In this document: positions 25,838 to 34,708 of the stretch, piece after piece
How the letters are laid out: the number at the start of each line of letters is the position of its first letter
Numbering within the stretch: position 1 is the first letter of the stretch
Translations under genes and position numbers: made by a program
Assembly (NCBI GenBank): GCA_913060495.1
Contig: CAJXRP010000001.1
Span: 62,001-126,000, forward strand
DNA length: 64,000 nucleotides
Source: an uncultured Gammaproteobacteria bacterium
GTDB lineage: Bacteria; Pseudomonadota; Gammaproteobacteria; Pseudomonadales; Pseudohongiellaceae
Reading direction: 5' to 3'
The notes under the pieces: model-generated
What the model was told of the DNA's origin: nothing
The model's input: the letters and a program-made list of their open reading frames with translations, nothing else
Databases searched by the model: none

Positions 25838-25880
25838 CACTGAGCCTAATTTAAACGCGATGTAGCGGAGGTAGTGATAG

Positions 25881-26747
25881 TTGAGTACAGGAAATACTGG
25901 TGAATTAGACGCGCTCACGGCGATCGATCGATTGATTGCAATTATGACGATGTTACGCGACAAACAACACGGCTGCCCTTGGGATCTGGAGCAGACCATC
26001 AAGTCGCTACTCCCTTACACGCTTGAGGAGGTCTATGAAGTTGCAGATGCTATCGAGAACAACGATCTGGTAGAGCTTGAAGATGAGTTGGGAGATCTAT
26101 TGTTTCAGGTGATCTTCTATGCCCAAATCGCTAAGGAGCAAGGCGCCTTCGATTTTCAGGACATTGCGACCGCCATAAGCGATAAGTTAGTAAGAAGGCA
26201 TCCCCATGTTTTTCCCGATGGTGATGTTGAGCAATTCGGAATTCCGCAAGACATCAGCGCGCAACAGGTAGTAGTCAATTGGGAAGCCATAAAAGAGATT
26301 GAGCGAGAAGAGAAGCGCAAGAAAGGCGGCAAACAAGCCGTACAGGAAAAAGTGAGTTTGTTGGATGATGTGCCAAGAGCATTGCCTGCAATGGAGCGAG
26401 CACGTAAGCTTCAAAAACGTGCCGCACAAGTAGGATTTGATTGGACTGAAGTGGCTCCAGTCCTCGCAAAGTTGAAAGAGGAAGTGGCGGAATTTGAAGA
26501 AGCCTTAGCCAGCGGCAACCACGAAAGAATGAGCGACGAATTAGGCGACGTGTTGTTCGCAGCTGTCAATCTGGCGCGACATGGCAACATAGAGCCTGAA
26601 GTAGCGCTTAGATCGGCAAATCGTCGCTTTGAAGCACGATTTAAATGGATCGAGACGGCCCTATCGGCACAGGGCAAGGTGTTTAAAGACGCAAATTTAG
26701 AGGAATTGGATGCACTTTGGGACCAAGCGAAGGCTACTGGTCTGTAA
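25881..26747 (+). CDS. mazG: Nucleoside triphosphate pyrophosphohydrolase MazG
   Basis: A 288-residue house-cleaning enzyme that hydrolyses NTPs to NMP and pyrophosphate. It shows the two tandem MazG domains: [28 protein letters not shown]...[20 protein letters not shown], and later [12 protein letters not shown]...[19 protein letters not shown], each with the EExxE...ExxD metal-binding pattern. The start is a TTG, supported by GGAGG 9 bases upstream. It is slightly longer than the E. coli protein (263). In E. coli MazG also influences ppGpp levels, and here it lies at a locus where relA would be expected but is missing. Confidence 0.94.
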   Translation: MSTGNTGELDALTAIDRLIAIMTMLRDKQHGCPWDLEQTIKSLLPYTLEEVYEVADAIENNDLVELEDELGDLLFQVIFYAQIAKEQGAFDFQDIATAISDKLVRRHPHVFPDGDVEQFGIPQDISAQQVVVNWEAIKEIEREEKRKKGGKQAVQEKVSLLDDVPRALPAMERARKLQKRAAQVGFDWTEVAPVLAKLKEEVAEFEEALASGNHERMSDELGDVLFAAVNLARHGNIEPEVALRSANRRFEARFKWIETALSAQGKVFKDANLEELDALWDQAKATGL

Positions 26748-26800
26748 AGCGTGCACATCGAATAACACGAACTATTACAATTAGGACACAGGAGTACGGA

Positions 26801-27448
26801 ATGAGAGTTATTTTGTTAGGGGCGCCAGGCGCAGGTAAGGGAACACAAGCACAATTCATCTGCGAGCACTTTGGAATTCCGCAAATTTCAACCGGCGACA
26901 TGCTGCGTGCAGCGGTTAAGGCGAAGACAGAGTTGGGTATGCAGGTTGAGCAGGTGATGGCATCTGGCGGCTTGGTTACCGATGAAATAATCATCGCATT
27001 AGTAAAAGAGCGTATTCAGGCGGACGACTGCAAATCAGGGTTCTTGTTTGATGGATTTCCCCGCACTATTCCCCAAGCGGAGGCAATGGTTGAGGCGGCT
27101 GTTCCGATCGACGTGGTACTGGAAATCGATGTAGCCGATGACGAAATTGTGAAGCGCTTGGGAGGCAGGAGAGTGCATCCGAATTCAGGTCGCGTCTACC
27201 ATGTTGAGTTTAATGCGCCGAAGGTGGCGGGTAAGGACGACGAAACAGGTGAAGATCTAATTCAGAGAGAAGATGATCAAGAAGATACAATACGTACGCG
27301 TTTAGATGTTTATCATGAGCAGACAGAGCCATTGGTTAAATTTTATCAGGATATTGAAGCGAAAGATCAGTCTGTAAAAGTTATAAAGGTAAATGGCATT
27401 GCTAGTGTGGATTCAATAAAGGAGCAGATTCTCGCGTCCTTAATTTAA
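26801..27448 (+). CDS. adk: Adenylate kinase
   Basis: A 215-residue enzyme converting ATP plus AMP to two ADP. It begins [19 protein letters not shown] (P-loop), followed by [16 protein letters not shown] and the LID domain [23 protein letters not shown]. The LID lacks the four zinc cysteines found in Gram-positive forms, as is normal here. The track start at 26717 overlaps mazG and is wrong; the ATG at 26801 has AGGAG 8-9 bases upstream. A strong terminator follows. In Pseudomonas tsaB follows adk directly; here the H1-like gene lies between them. Confidence 0.97.
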   Translation: MRVILLGAPGAGKGTQAQFICEHFGIPQISTGDMLRAAVKAKTELGMQVEQVMASGGLVTDEIIIALVKERIQADDCKSGFLFDGFPRTIPQAEAMVEAAVPIDVVLEIDVADDEIVKRLGGRRVHPNSGRVYHVEFNAPKVAGKDDETGEDLIQREDDQEDTIRTRLDVYHEQTEPLVKFYQDIEAKDQSVKVIKVNGIASVDSIKEQILASLI

Positions 27449-27483
27449 TGCTTAGCGCTGACAAAGCGTTTTTCAGAACATAC

Positions 27484-27510
27484 AAAAACCAGGCTACGGC
27501 CTGGTTTTTT
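27484..27510 (+). terminator. Rho-independent terminator of adk
   Basis: AAAAACCAGGC-TACG-GCCTGGTTTTTT, a perfect stem with a stable tetraloop and a T-run. Confidence 0.95.
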
Positions 27511-28066
27511 AGTTCCAGAAGTTAGGTTTACCAGCGATACTGTCCATCACTATGTGTTCTTGTAACGAAATTACACACTTGCCTGCAGTGCAACGCATTT
27601 CAATTCCTGTTAAGTGGTTCACAGTAGTCGCGCTTACTACTGCAGTAGCTTCTCTCTAGCAATTATTCGATGGCTTTTAATATGTATCTCAATGGTAGTT
27701 GTTAGAAGTATGGCGTTATTGTTGAAACACAGAGTTCGATCAATGTTTGCTCAAATAGGAAGATTTTAGAAACGAATAAAATAAAAGTTGGCAGATAAAT
27801 TGCTATTTTATGCGCCTGTTTTTAGTTATGTGATCAATATTCCATCATGTTTTCTTAAAGTTTTCATTATAGCTAGCGAAATAGAGGTTGATACCACGCA
27901 AAGGTGGGTATTATGCATGGACTGTTCAAAAGAATTTTTGCGTAACAGTTGTTGCAGAGAGAGTTTGCTGTAAGCCAGATTATTTATGTGATATGTTGCC
28001 GGCGAGCAGTGGTTACAATTCTTCAACTTAAGCGGGCACGATTCATAACCTAGGAGAGAAACGAGT
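27511..28066. other. AT-rich intergenic region upstream of the H1-like gene
   Basis: About 556 bp with no convincing gene. The track ORF at 27788-27973 lacks a ribosome site and looks random. A TTGATA box near 27889 and TATTAT near 27909 lie too close together (14 bases) for a standard promoter. Good ribosome sequence (GGAGAG) precedes the next start. The length suggests a long leader or a multi-input promoter. Confidence 0.5.
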
Positions 28067-29569
28067 ATGGCTAAAGTTAAGGCAAAAAAGAGAAAACCAG
28101 CAAAGAAAAAGTCAGTGGCTAAGAAAGTAAGTAGCCCAGCTTTGTCTAAAGCAAATGCCGCAGTAGCGAAACTTGAAAAAGCATCTAAAGCAGCAGCCAA
28201 AAATGTAGCAGCAGCAAGAAAGAAAGCTGTCGCTGCGAAGAAGGCTGCAGCAAAAACTAAAACAGCAGCTAGCAAAAGAGCTGCTAAGTCAGCTCAAGGC
28301 GCAGTAAAGAAAGCGTCTGCATCAGCAGCTGCAACTAACGCGAAGATCAGAACAGCAAAAGCCAGAGCTAGAGCCGCAGAAGCTGCAGCGAAGGCCGCAG
28401 CAGCAAAAGCTGCAGCTGCAGCTAAGGCTGAAGCCGATCTAAATAAGGCAGTAAAAGCGTTTACTGCTGCGTTTAAAGCTAAGCAAGCGAAGGCAAAAGC
28501 AAAACTAGCAGCCAAGAAGGCGCGTAAAGATGCTGCAGCCGCTAGAAAAGCCGCAGCAAAGGCCGCCAAGAAGGAAAAGGCTGCAGCAAAGAAAGCCGCA
28601 GCTAAAGCAAAGGCAGCCGCACGTAAAGCTGCTAAGAAGAAGCCAGCGAAGAAGAAAGCTGCTAAGAAGAAGGTAGCTAAAAAGAAGGCAACAAAGAAGA
28701 AAGCTAAGAAGAAAGCAGTAAAGAGACGCTCAGCGGCGAAGAAAGCCTCTCCTAAGAAAGTTGCTAAGCGTAAGCCAGCTGCTAAGAAGAAGGCCGCCAA
28801 GAAGAAGGTAGCTAAGAAGAAAGTTGCCAAGAAGAAAGTTGCCAAGAAGAAGGTAGCTAAGAAGAAGGTAGCTAAGAAGAAGGTTGCCAAGAAGAAGGTT
28901 GCTAAGAAGAAAGTTGCCAAGAAGAAGGTAGCTAAGAAGAAGGTTGCCAAGAAGAAGGTAGCTAAGAAGAAAGTTGCCAAGAAAAAGGTAGCTAAGAAGA
29001 AGGCTGCTAAAAAGAAAGCAGTAAAGAAGAAAGCCAAGAAAAAGACGGTTAAGCGCAGATCAGCAGCCAAAAAGGCGTTAAAGCGTAAAGTTGCTAAGCG
29101 TAAAGCACCTGCAAAGAAGAAAGCAGCCAAGAAGAAGGTCGCTAAGAAGAAAGTAGCTAAGAAGAAGGTTGCTAAGAAGAAAGTAGCCAAGAAGAAGGTT
29201 GCTAAGAAGAAAGTAGCTAAGAAGAAAGTAGCCAAGAAGAAGGTTGCTAAGAAGAAGGCGAAGAAGAAAGCTGTAAAGCGTAGATCGGCCGCAAAGAAGG
29301 CCACAAAGCGCAAAGTAGCTAAGCGTAAAGCGCCTGCAAAGAAGAAAGCAGCCAAAAAGAAGGTCGCTAAGAAGAAAGTAGCGAAGAAGAAAGTAGCGAA
29401 GAAGAAAGTAGCGAAGAAGAAGGTTGCTAAGAAGAAAGTAGCGAAGAAAAAGGTAGCCAAGAAAAAGGTAGCCAAGAAGAAGGCCGCTAAGCGAAAGGCT
29501 CCCGCTAAGAAGAAGGCTGTAAAGAAGAAAGCAGCAAAAAAGAAGGCTCCAGCCCGCAAGAAGAAGTAG
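28067..29569 (+). CDS. Histone H1-like lysine/alanine-rich repeat protein
   Basis: A 500-residue protein made almost only of Lys, Ala, Val, Arg and a few Pro/Thr/Ser. Residues 1-200 are alanine-rich with scattered lysines and probably helical (coiled-coil-like). Residues 200-500 consist of three modules. Each module begins with a [10 protein letters not shown]...KRKVAKRK-type header and continues with KKKVA repeats (13, 8 and 8 units). This is the composition of bacterial H1-like proteins such as AlgP of Pseudomonas (KPAA repeats) and Hc1/Hc2 of Chlamydia, so non-specific DNA or RNA binding is inferred. It is flanked by adk and tsaB with its own leader and terminator. The minus-strand 421-aa ORF is a shadow of the repeats. 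Confidence 0.85.
   Translation: MAKVKAKKRKPAKKKSVAKKVSSPALSKANAAVAKLEKASKAAAKNVAAARKKAVAAKKAAAKTKTAASKRAAKSAQGAVKKASASAAATNAKIRTAKARARAAEAAAKAAAAKAAAAAKAEADLNKAVKAFTAAFKAKQAKAKAKLAAKKARKDAAAARKAAAKAAKKEKAAAKKAAAKAKAAARKAAKKKPAKKKAAKKKVAKKKATKKKAKKKAVKRRSAAKKASPKKVAKRKPAAKKKAAKKKVAKKKVAKKKVAKKKVAKKKVAKKKVAKKKVAKKKVAKKKVAKKKVAKKKVAKKKVAKKKVAKKKAAKKKAVKKKAKKKTVKRRSAAKKALKRKVAKRKAPAKKKAAKKKVAKKKVAKKKVAKKKVAKKKVAKKKVAKKKVAKKKVAKKKAKKKAVKRRSAAKKATKRKVAKRKAPAKKKAAKKKVAKKKVAKKKVAKKKVAKKKVAKKKVAKKKVAKKKVAKKKAAKRKAPAKKKAVKKKAAKKKAPARKKK
28799..28993 (+). repeat. Tandem 15-bp repeat, 13 units (KKKVA), array 1
   Basis: Thirteen in-frame units of the type AAGAAGAAGGTAGCT. The valine and alanine codons alternate (GTA/GTT, GCT/GCC), so the units have diverged at silent sites while the peptide is kept. 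Confidence 0.95.
29129..29248 (+). repeat. Tandem 15-bp repeat, 8 units (KKKVA), array 2
   Basis: Eight in-frame units coding KKKVA, preceded by the header [16 protein letters not shown] shared with array 3. Confidence 0.95.
29354..29473 (+). repeat. Tandem 15-bp repeat, 8 units (KKKVA), array 3
   Basis: Eight in-frame units. Units 2 to 4 are identical (AAGAAGAAAGTAGCG), unlike the varied codons of array 1, which hints at a more recent expansion here. Confidence 0.95.
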
Positions 29570-29602
29570 GGCCTAAGCTGGATTGAGTGACTTTAGCCAG
29601 TA

Positions 29603-29640
29603 CATCCACCGCCAGCGTGTCCGCTCGCAGGCGGTGGATG
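29603..29640. repeat. Long hairpin downstream of the H1-like gene
   Basis: CATCCACCGCC pairs perfectly with GGCGGTGGATG (11 bp), with a small GCG/CGC pairing inside the 16-base loop. No T-run follows, so it may protect the mRNA 3' end upstream of the true terminator. Confidence 0.6.
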
Positions 29641-29656
29641 GATACTCAAAACTTGT

Positions 29657-29695
29657 AAAAAATCCTTGTTGGTAAGTGCCAGCAGGGATTTTTTC
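29657..29695 (+). terminator. Rho-independent terminator of the H1-like gene
   Basis: AATCCTTGTTGG and CCAGCAGGGATT pair over 12 positions with two G-U pairs, followed by TTTTTT. Confidence 0.85.
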
Positions 29696-29748
29696 TATTA
29701 TAGCGCTGCAATATAGCGCAGAGACTCTAGGTCGTACTGAATCTAAAA

Positions 29749-30435
29749 ATGAATACCATACTGACAATAGATACTTCGTCCACCAACTGCTCTGTAGCAC
29801 TGCAGAGCGCAGGTGTCCTTATCGAGAGGGTAAGCGAGGCGCAGCGACAATCGGCTCAGCGTGTGCTTCCCATGATATCCGAGCTGCTGCTTGAGGCGAA
29901 TATTCAGATTAGTGATATCGGACTAATTGCGGTCGTAGCAGGGCCAGGTTCGTTTACGGGAGTTAGAATAGGTGTGGCGGTAGCTCAAGGGCTGGGCTTA
30001 AGCAGTGCGATACCTGTTGTGCCGCTCTCATCGCTAGCTTTGCTGGCAATGGCGGCAGTTTTCCAGAATTCCTCCGATCGTGTACTGGTTAGCGAAGAAG
30101 CAAGGGAAGGTGAACTCTATTTTGCTGCTTACCAAAGCTCTGATCAGCAAGGTGTAGAGATAGTTGGCAGGGAACAAGTTGCGTTGATTGAAGATCTAGA
30201 CCCGTTACCCGAGAAATTGGTAGGCGAAAGTTGGTGTCTCGCCGGTGGAGGGTGGAGTAGGCAGGATGAAATACTGCGGCATTTTGCTTGCAGTGCTTCT
30301 GCTGAACCGAACATACCGTTGATAAGCAACCAGCTAATAGCGAGATTAGGGTTGTTGCGTTTTAACTGTGGCGAAGCAGTAGATGCTGCGCAGTTACGGC
30401 CAAACTATGTGAAAGAGCAATTAGACTATACTTAG
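29749..30435 (+). CDS. tsaB: tRNA threonylcarbamoyladenosine biosynthesis protein TsaB
   Basis: A 228-residue ASKHA-fold protein that partners TsaD and TsaE in making the t6A modification at position 37 of ANN-decoding tRNAs. Signature segments are MNTILTIDTSSTNCSVAL at the start and VAGPGSFTGVRIGVAVAQGL (about residues 66-85). The middle has the PVVPLSSLALLA segment. Length equals E. coli TsaB (231). In Pseudomonas tsaB sits next to adk, and here the H1-like gene separates them. Confidence 0.95.
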   Translation: MNTILTIDTSSTNCSVALQSAGVLIERVSEAQRQSAQRVLPMISELLLEANIQISDIGLIAVVAGPGSFTGVRIGVAVAQGLGLSSAIPVVPLSSLALLAMAAVFQNSSDRVLVSEEAREGELYFAAYQSSDQQGVEIVGREQVALIEDLDPLPEKLVGESWCLAGGGWSRQDEILRHFACSASAEPNIPLISNQLIARLGLLRFNCGEAVDAAQLRPNYVKEQLDYT

Positions 30436-30485
30436 TCTGATTCGTGGCAAGTAGTGATAGTAATTAGCAGGAATGGGAAGAGTCA

Positions 30486-31292
30486 TTGGAACTAGATTTT
30501 CTTCAGGTAACATTTTTGGCCGTGTTGCAGGGTGCTACGGAATTTTTACCTATTTCTTCCTCTGGGCATTTAATACTCCCCTCGCTGTTGTTTGCTTGGA
30601 GCGATCAGGGCCTGACCTTCGATGTGGCAGTGCACGTGGGAACGCTATTCGCTGTATTGATTTACTTCAGATTCGACCTGCAGCGGCTCATCCTCGCTTT
30701 GACAAAAAGTGTATTTCAAAGAGTGCATTCAAAAGATTCAAAATTAGCATGGATGTTGCTTGCTGCTACGATCCCTGCCGGTCTTAGTGGTTTATTATTT
30801 GCTTCGCAGGTAGAGCAGTACGGGCGATCGCTGCTGCTTATTGGTGTTACATCGATTGGTTTTGGACTGTTGTTACTAAGCTCCGATCGAGTCGGTAGCA
30901 AGCAGCGCTCGCTATCTACCATGGATTGGAAAACAGCATTAATCATTGGTTTCTCTCAAATACTTGCATTGGTCCCAGGTACGTCCCGTTCCGGTGTCAC
31001 GATGACTGCTGCGCTTTTTTGTAATCTAGACCGAGCCGCCGCAGCTCGCTTCTCATTCTTGCTCGCGATTCCGATTATCACCGCTTCAGGTCTGCTCAGA
31101 GGCGTCGAATTGCTGCAGGCAGGGGCAGAGTCAGTTGAATGGCTTGTCTTGCTGTATGCCATATTAATTTCTGCTGTGGTGGCGTATTTGTGTATTCACT
31201 ACTTCTTACGCTTGATCGAGAGAGTAGGTTTTTTGCCTTTTGTAATCTACCGAGTCTTGCTCGGTGTTGTGCTGCTTCTTTTAGCCTTGTGA
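30486..31292 (+). CDS. uppP: Undecaprenyl-diphosphate phosphatase
   Basis: A 268-residue inner-membrane enzyme (BacA/UppP) that recycles undecaprenyl pyrophosphate to the monophosphate carrier for cell-wall and O-antigen synthesis. The two active-site motifs are LQGATEFLPISSSGHL (with the conserved Glu) and PGTSRSGVTM (with the conserved Arg). About 7-8 membrane helices are visible. The start is TTG at 30486, with GGAAGAG just before it. Its last codons overlap the GTG of rsmJ by 4 bases. It acts with UppS (42143) in the same carrier cycle. Confidence 0.95.
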   Translation: MELDFLQVTFLAVLQGATEFLPISSSGHLILPSLLFAWSDQGLTFDVAVHVGTLFAVLIYFRFDLQRLILALTKSVFQRVHSKDSKLAWMLLAATIPAGLSGLLFASQVEQYGRSLLLIGVTSIGFGLLLLSSDRVGSKQRSLSTMDWKTALIIGFSQILALVPGTSRSGVTMTAALFCNLDRAAAARFSFLLAIPIITASGLLRGVELLQAGAESVEWLVLLYAILISAVVAYLCIHYFLRLIERVGFLPFVIYRVLLGVVLLLLAL

Positions 31293-32062
31293 AAGTAGCG
31301 GTTGTTAGAACAGGTTCCGGTTCGGCAGAACGGGAAATCAAACTGTCTACTGCTCTAGGTTTGCCCGTTGTAGAATTGCCATCCTCATACTCCCCCAAAG
31401 AAATCACTGACTTCGACTATCTGCTAGCTTACCGTGATTCGAGATTGGTGTTGCACAGTTGTGGCAAAACCCAGGCCGGCGAGCTATGTGTTGATTTCTC
31501 CGAGGCCAAATTGAACTACCGTGCGAACAGCTCGATCAGAAATCAAAATATTGCCAAGGCATTGGGAATTAAGGGTAGTCAGAGGCCTGTTGTGCTCGAT
31601 GCGACTGCAGGTTTGGGTAAAGACGCCTTTCTTATGGCGAGTCTGGGATGCGAAGTCTCATTGTTAGAACGTTCTGCCCTAGTGTACAGGCTGTTGGCAG
31701 ATGGCTTAGCTCGAACCGAATATTATGGCGAAGAAATTTCCGCGATCTTAGGGAGAATGGATCTACAGTTTGGTGATTTGCTGAAATTCAAAGCAGATGC
31801 ACAGCAGTTCGATGTTGTGTACCTCGATCCTATGTTTCCACAGCGGCGCAAGAGTGCGAAGGTTAAGAAAGATATGGCTCTTCTACAGCAGTTGCTCGGT
31901 CACCAGACAGATGGAGCTGAGCTTCTTGATCGTGCGAAGCTGCTCGCGAAGAAGCGTGTAGTGGTTAAACGAGCGAAACTTTCTCCCCATCTTGGGTCAG
32001 ACAAGCCGGACATAGAGTTTAAGGGAAGCAGTAGCCGCTACGACGTCTATCTCATTACCTAG
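31289..32062 (+). CDS. rsmJ: 16S rRNA (guanine-1516-N2)-methyltransferase
   Basis: A methyltransferase of 257 residues acting on G1516 of 16S rRNA. The SAM-binding motif is VVLDATAGLGKDAFLMASLG. The catalytic-type motif is VYLDPMFPQRRKSAKVKKDM, diagnostic for RsmJ (YhiQ). The track version beginning at 31139 would overlap uppP by about 150 bases. The GTG at 31289 gives VKVAVVRTGSG and a 4-base overlap with the uppP stop (GTGA), indicating coupled translation. The gene ends 16 bp from the convergent dapE. Confidence 0.93.
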   Translation: MKVAVVRTGSGSAEREIKLSTALGLPVVELPSSYSPKEITDFDYLLAYRDSRLVLHSCGKTQAGELCVDFSEAKLNYRANSSIRNQNIAKALGIKGSQRPVVLDATAGLGKDAFLMASLGCEVSLLERSALVYRLLADGLARTEYYGEEISAILGRMDLQFGDLLKFKADAQQFDVVYLDPMFPQRRKSAKVKKDMALLQQLLGHQTDGAELLDRAKLLAKKRVVVKRAKLSPHLGSDKPDIEFKGSSSRYDVYLIT

Positions 32063-32078
32063 GGCGTAAGGGCAGGAG

Positions 32079-33203
32079 TTAGCTGGCGAGCGTCTCTAGC
32101 ACGCTCTGATAGACGTCTGACAGCTTGTCTAGTTCGGCGACAGTTATTTTCTCATCAACTTGATGAATAGTTGCATTGCAGGGCCCGAGCTCAACAACTT
32201 CAGCTCCAGTGGGTGCGATGAAGCGACCATCGGAGGTGCCGCCTGCGGTTGAGCGATCGGTGTCTAGTCCACAATGTTGTTGGATACTTGTCGCAACAGC
32301 CTCCACCAGTCTCCCGGTGTCCGTCAGAAACGGTTGCCCCGATAGATTCCAATCAATCTGATAATTGAGCTTGGCCTCATCAAGGAGTTGAGTGACGCGA
32401 GATTGAATCGCATCTGCATTGAGTTCTGTGGAGAAGCGAAAATTGAAGTCGACCTCGATCTGTCCCGGAATAACATTCGTAGCGCCGGTGCCGGCATTTA
32501 TATTCGAAATCTGAAAGCTGGTCGCCGGAAATGATGCATTGCCTTCATCCCAAGTGATATCAGTTAGAGTTGCTAACACGGGTAATACTTTGTGTATTGG
32601 ATTGATAGCGAGTTGCGGGTAGGCCACGTGACCTTGCGTGCCTTTAACAACAAGCTTCGCACCCAGTGAGCCGCGCCTACCGATCTTGATGGTATCCCCC
32701 AGCTGCTCGCTGCTGCTGGGTTCTCCCACTAAGCAGTAATCGATGCTGATATTACGGCTAGCGAGTTCTTTTATGACTTTTTGCGTACCATTGATGGCAA
32801 TGCCTTCCTCATCGCTGGTGATTAGCAGCCCAATGCGCGCGTTGAGTTCAGACTCTGCTAGAAAGCGTTCGATAGCTATGATCATAGCGGCGATGCTGCC
32901 CTTCATATCTGCCGCACCTCGCCCATGGAGGAAACCATCGGCAACGGTGGCGCTAAAGGGTGGGTATTGCCACTTATCTTCCGGGCCAGTCGGTACCACA
33001 TCGGTGTGGCCAGCGAAGACAAAAAGCGGGCCGCTAGTGCCTATTGTGGCCCATAGATTGGTTACGTCATCAAACTGCAGTGTCTCGACACTGAATCCGA
33101 CGGCTGTCAGTCGCTTTGCTAACAGTTCCTGACAACCCTCGTCATGTGGGGTCACCGAGGGGCGTTGTATAAGCTGCTGTGCGAGTTCGAGAGATGCACT
33201 CAT
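32079..33203 (-). CDS. dapE: Succinyl-diaminopimelate desuccinylase
   Basis: A 374-residue zinc peptidase-family enzyme that releases succinate from N-succinyl-LL-diaminopimelate in lysine and peptidoglycan synthesis. Metal and catalytic motifs: [12 protein letters not shown] (first His and Asp), [14 protein letters not shown] (bridging Asp), TSDEEG (catalytic and metal Glu) and the C-terminal [13 protein letters not shown] plus NATIHQVDE with a metal His. Length equals E. coli DapE (375). It is last in the minus-strand series map-glnD-yffB-dapD-dapE, 53 bp after dapD. Confidence 0.97.
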   Translation of the reverse strand: MSASLELAQQLIQRPSVTPHDEGCQELLAKRLTAVGFSVETLQFDDVTNLWATIGTSGPLFVFAGHTDVVPTGPEDKWQYPPFSATVADGFLHGRGAADMKGSIAAMIIAIERFLAESELNARIGLLITSDEEGIAINGTQKVIKELASRNISIDYCLVGEPSSSEQLGDTIKIGRRGSLGAKLVVKGTQGHVAYPQLAINPIHKVLPVLATLTDITWDEGNASFPATSFQISNINAGTGATNVIPGQIEVDFNFRFSTELNADAIQSRVTQLLDEAKLNYQIDWNLSGQPFLTDTGRLVEAVATSIQQHCGLDTDRSTAGGTSDGRFIAPTGAEVVELGPCNATIHQVDEKITVAELDKLSDVYQSVLETLAS

Positions 33204-33256
33204 AGTGTTTTCTTTATCTTCTAGTGAGTAACCGTTGATGTTTACCGTGGCGCTAT

Positions 33257-34300
33257 TTAGTTATGACTATGTAGATCATCGTTAAGACTGATTGATGATT
33301 TAAGAGGCACACATTCCACACCGCCGGAAAGAGAGTTACGTCTAAACAGCAGATCCTCGACACCGACTAGTTCTTTAGCCTTCACTGTTTTCAATAATGC
33401 GCCATCCTGCCCTAGCACATTTAGTTTAGTGCCCGCTGTAAGGTAGAGGCCGGCCTCGACTGTGCAACCATTCGCTAGAGGGATGCCTATGCCGGCATTG
33501 GCGCCAATCAGGCAGTTTTCGCCTACCGAAATAACTTCAGTGCCGCCACCGGAGAGGGTGCCCATAGTGCTGCAGCCTCCGCCAAGGTCGCTATTAGCGC
33601 CGATCATAACACCTGCCGAAATACGTCCTTCCACCATCGCAGGGCCTTCTGTGCCGGCATTGAAATTCACAAAGCCTTCGTGCATGACCGTCGTGCCAGC
33701 TCCAAGGTAGGCACCGAGACGAACTCGAGCTGTATGGGCGATGCGAACGCCGGCCGGAACAATGTAGCTTGTCATCTTCGGAAATTTATCTACAGAGGCA
33801 ACTTCAAGAGTCGTGCCACGCAATCTGGCTACTAATTGGCGCTCGGGCAATTCTTCTAAATCGATTGCACCTTCGTTCGTCCAGGCCAAATTATGCAACA
33901 CGGCAAACAAGCCATCGAGATTAAGCGAATGGGGCTTGCAAAGACGGTGGGAGAGTAGGTGAAGCTTAAAGTAAGCCTCAGCTACGCTTTTGGGGGCACT
34001 GTCCGTAGATAGCACACAAAGAATCAGTTGGCCCTGACCCTCATTCATTTGCTGAACTTGTTTCGCGTGCTCAGGAAGCTTGGCTGCAAGTAATTGGGCA
34101 GCGAGTGCGGATGCCATCTTCTCATTGATCTCTATAACTGCGTTGTCACCGGGCTGAATCGCGCAACTAGTCAGTAACAAACTACTTAACTTTGTATCTG
34201 GGCTCAGTAGCGGCTGCGGATAATAGACTTCGATGATTTCTTGTTTTGTATTGCGGGTTGCCAGACCAAGGCCTAGGCTGTGTATTGTTGTATCGTTCAT
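33257..34300 (-). CDS. dapD: Tetrahydrodipicolinate N-succinyltransferase
   Basis: A 347-residue enzyme that succinylates tetrahydrodipicolinate, two steps before DapE. The C-terminal half is a left-handed beta helix of hexapeptide repeats ([35 protein letters not shown], then [16 protein letters not shown]). The long N-terminal domain places it with the Pseudomonas-type DapD (about 344 residues), not the 274-residue E. coli form. The track start (34360) is too long. The ATG at 34300 gives [10 protein letters not shown] and overlaps the yffB stop by 4 bases. Confidence 0.95.
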   Translation of the reverse strand: MNDTTIHSLGLGLATRNTKQEIIEVYYPQPLLSPDTKLSSLLLTSCAIQPGDNAVIEINEKMASALAAQLLAAKLPEHAKQVQQMNEGQGQLILCVLSTDSAPKSVAEAYFKLHLLSHRLCKPHSLNLDGLFAVLHNLAWTNEGAIDLEELPERQLVARLRGTTLEVASVDKFPKMTSYIVPAGVRIAHTARVRLGAYLGAGTTVMHEGFVNFNAGTEGPAMVEGRISAGVMIGANSDLGGGCSTMGTLSGGGTEVISVGENCLIGANAGIGIPLANGCTVEAGLYLTAGTKLNVLGQDGALLKTVKAKELVGVEDLLFRRNSLSGGVECVPLKSSISLNDDLHSHN

Positions 34301-34656
34301 GTGGTGGAAGCCTTTTTTAGTAAATTCTGAATTTTTTCCTTGTCGTATCCGAGTAGCCACTTACCTTGGCTTTCGATAATCGGCCGCTTAATGATCGAGT
34401 TGTTCTCGCTCATTATTTTGATCGCTGAAGCCTCGTTTAGGTCTTGTTTTACCGCTTCGGGTAATTTTCGCCATGTAGTCCCCCGCGTATTGACCAGAGA
34501 CTTGAAATCGAAGTGCTTAAGAAATCGTTTAATAAGCGCTTCGTCACAGCCAAGCTTTTTGTAGTCATGAAATTCGTAGTCGACATTCAATTCAGTAAGC
34601 AGGGCGCGGGTTTTCTTGATGGTGTCGCAATTGTTGATTCCGTAAAGTGTAGTCAT
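34297..34656 (-). CDS. yffB: ArsC/Spx family protein YffB
   Basis: A 119-residue thioredoxin-fold protein of the ArsC family, YffB group. It begins MTTLYGINNCDTIKKTRALL, where the single Cys10 is the family's reactive cysteine, and continues with the FHDYKKLG and NTRGTTWRKL boxes and a final IIKRPIIESQGKWLLGYD. In many gammaproteobacteria it lies beside dapE or dapD, as here. A glutathione-linked reductase role has been suggested for the family; no substrate is certain. The coupling by a 4-base overlap with dapD is clear. Confidence 0.9.
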   Translation of the reverse strand: MTTLYGINNCDTIKKTRALLTELNVDYEFHDYKKLGCDEALIKRFLKHFDFKSLVNTRGTTWRKLPEAVKQDLNEASAIKIMSENNSIIKRPIIESQGKWLLGYDKEKIQNLLKKASTT

Positions 34657-34708
34657 GATTTTCTTGCTAAATACGTTCTGTCAGATGGATGAAAAGGTTA
34701 ATAGTTGC

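Noticed and set aside
27788-27973. 61-aa ORF upstream of the H1-like gene
   Set aside because: Non-ATG start without ribosome site and no recognisable pattern; fits random AT-rich DNA.
28799-29473. KKKVA-coding tandem repeats as a CRISPR array
   Set aside because: Unit is 15 bp, in frame, without spacers; it is coding repeat.
28294-29559. 421-aa minus-strand ORF of Phe, Leu and Ala repeats
   Set aside because: It is the mirror of the lysine-rich repeat gene (AAG read as CTT); no ribosome site and no plausible protein.
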